Position numbers and translations under genes: made by a program. A DNA stretch of 64,000 nt, from positions 2,046,001 through 2,110,000 of the forward strand of contig NC_083393.1 of NCBI RefSeq assembly GCF_030864355.1, given 5' to 3'. This stretch comes from Cutaneotrichosporon cavernicola (taxonomy: Eukaryota > Basidiomycota > Tremellomycetes > Trichosporonales > Trichosporonaceae). The notes under the pieces are model-generated. The model did no database searches. It was given only the letters and a program-made list of their open reading frames with translations, and was not told the DNA's origin. Below, one piece after another: positions 63,836-64,000 of this stretch (positions are counted from its first letter, which is position 1; every line of letters starts with the position of its first letter).

Positions 63836-64000
63836 TCAAGGAAGGGTGGCCGTGAGAGTGGACGGCGTGTCGGGCGTGTTCGATTCGATGTCAATCTCGA
63901 TCTCGATCTCGATAGAGTCGTCGATGCTGGAGGAGTGGGTGGTCATGGTCATGGCAGCAACGTCATCAGCGCCACGTCCGGCACTTCGGCGATTGCCACG
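63836..64000 (-). CDS. Possible C-terminal end of a gene running off the window
   Basis: An open minus-strand frame enters from the right edge and stops at 63836-63838. It encodes about 54 residues, including THSSSIDDSIEIEIEIDIES and a Thr/Pro-rich end. An acidic, Ser/Thr-rich tail is plausible for a C-terminus, and the frame has no stop back to the edge. The stop lies only about 50 bp before the ARP2 start, which is tight even for this genome. It may be non-coding; a simple GATCTC-type repeat explains part of the Glu/Ile pattern. Confidence 0.3.
   Translation of the reverse strand, partial: RGNRRSAGRGADDVAAMTMTTHSSSIDDSIEIEIEIDIESNTPDTPSTLTATLP

Overview
The window looks like nuclear DNA from a basidiomycete yeast, most likely Tremellomycetes and probably Trichosporonales-like. 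Genes are split by many very short introns (most are 31 to 95 nt), with GT donors such as GTGAGT, GTAAGT and GTACGT and a CTGAC or CTAAC branch site a few bases before the CAG acceptor. Genes lie close together on both strands. The predicted proteins are eukaryotic and fungal: CDC7, CDC4, ARP2, OMA1, COX16, Ima1, UreG and an FG nucleoporin. No rRNA, CRISPR array or phage sequence was seen, and I did not recognise a tRNA. All exon structures were read by eye from splice signals, frame and family similarity; none has transcript support here.

Layout. 1-7.3 kb: a dienelactone hydrolase-family gene cut by the window edge (+), mitochondrial acetylornithine aminotransferase (-), a cystathionine beta-synthase lacking the usual C-terminal regulatory domain (-), and the CDC7 kinase (+). 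7.3-12.8 kb: a gene-poor tract holding a 957-bp, internally deleted Tc1/mariner-type element with 28-bp perfect terminal inverted repeats and a TA duplication. 12.8-14.3 kb: an unknown protein with two Crinkler-like ubiquitin-fold modules (-). 14.3-20.3 kb: a second gene-poor tract with an 84-bp minisatellite. 20.3-30 kb: L-2-hydroxyglutarate dehydrogenase (+), an F-box/WD40 CDC4-like protein (-), the urease GTPase UreG (-), a PRA1-family protein (-) and an unknown protein (+). 30-37.3 kb: a multi-KH RNA-binding protein (-) and a membrane-anchored GH5 sterylglucosidase-like enzyme (+). 39.5-40.9 kb: a single-pass surface-sensor-like protein (+) preceded by a 34-unit CCT microsatellite. 40.9-45.7 kb: a third gene-poor tract. 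45.7-55 kb: an AT-hook protein and an FG nucleoporin of the NUP1/NUP60/NUP153 type (both +). 57-63.8 kb: the inner nuclear membrane protein Ima1 (-), COX16 (+), OMA1 (-) and ARP2 (-), then what may be the tail of one more gene at the right edge.

The genes form no single pathway. Loose themes are cell-cycle control (CDC7, CDC4), the nuclear envelope and pore (NUP1-like, Ima1), mitochondria (ARG8, L2HGDH, COX16, OMA1) and sulfur/arginine amino-acid metabolism (CBS, ARG8). I found no convincing undescribed multi-gene system. The items most worth following up are the compact transposon derivative, the double Crinkler-like protein, the truncated CBS, and three stop-free introns whose lengths are multiples of three.
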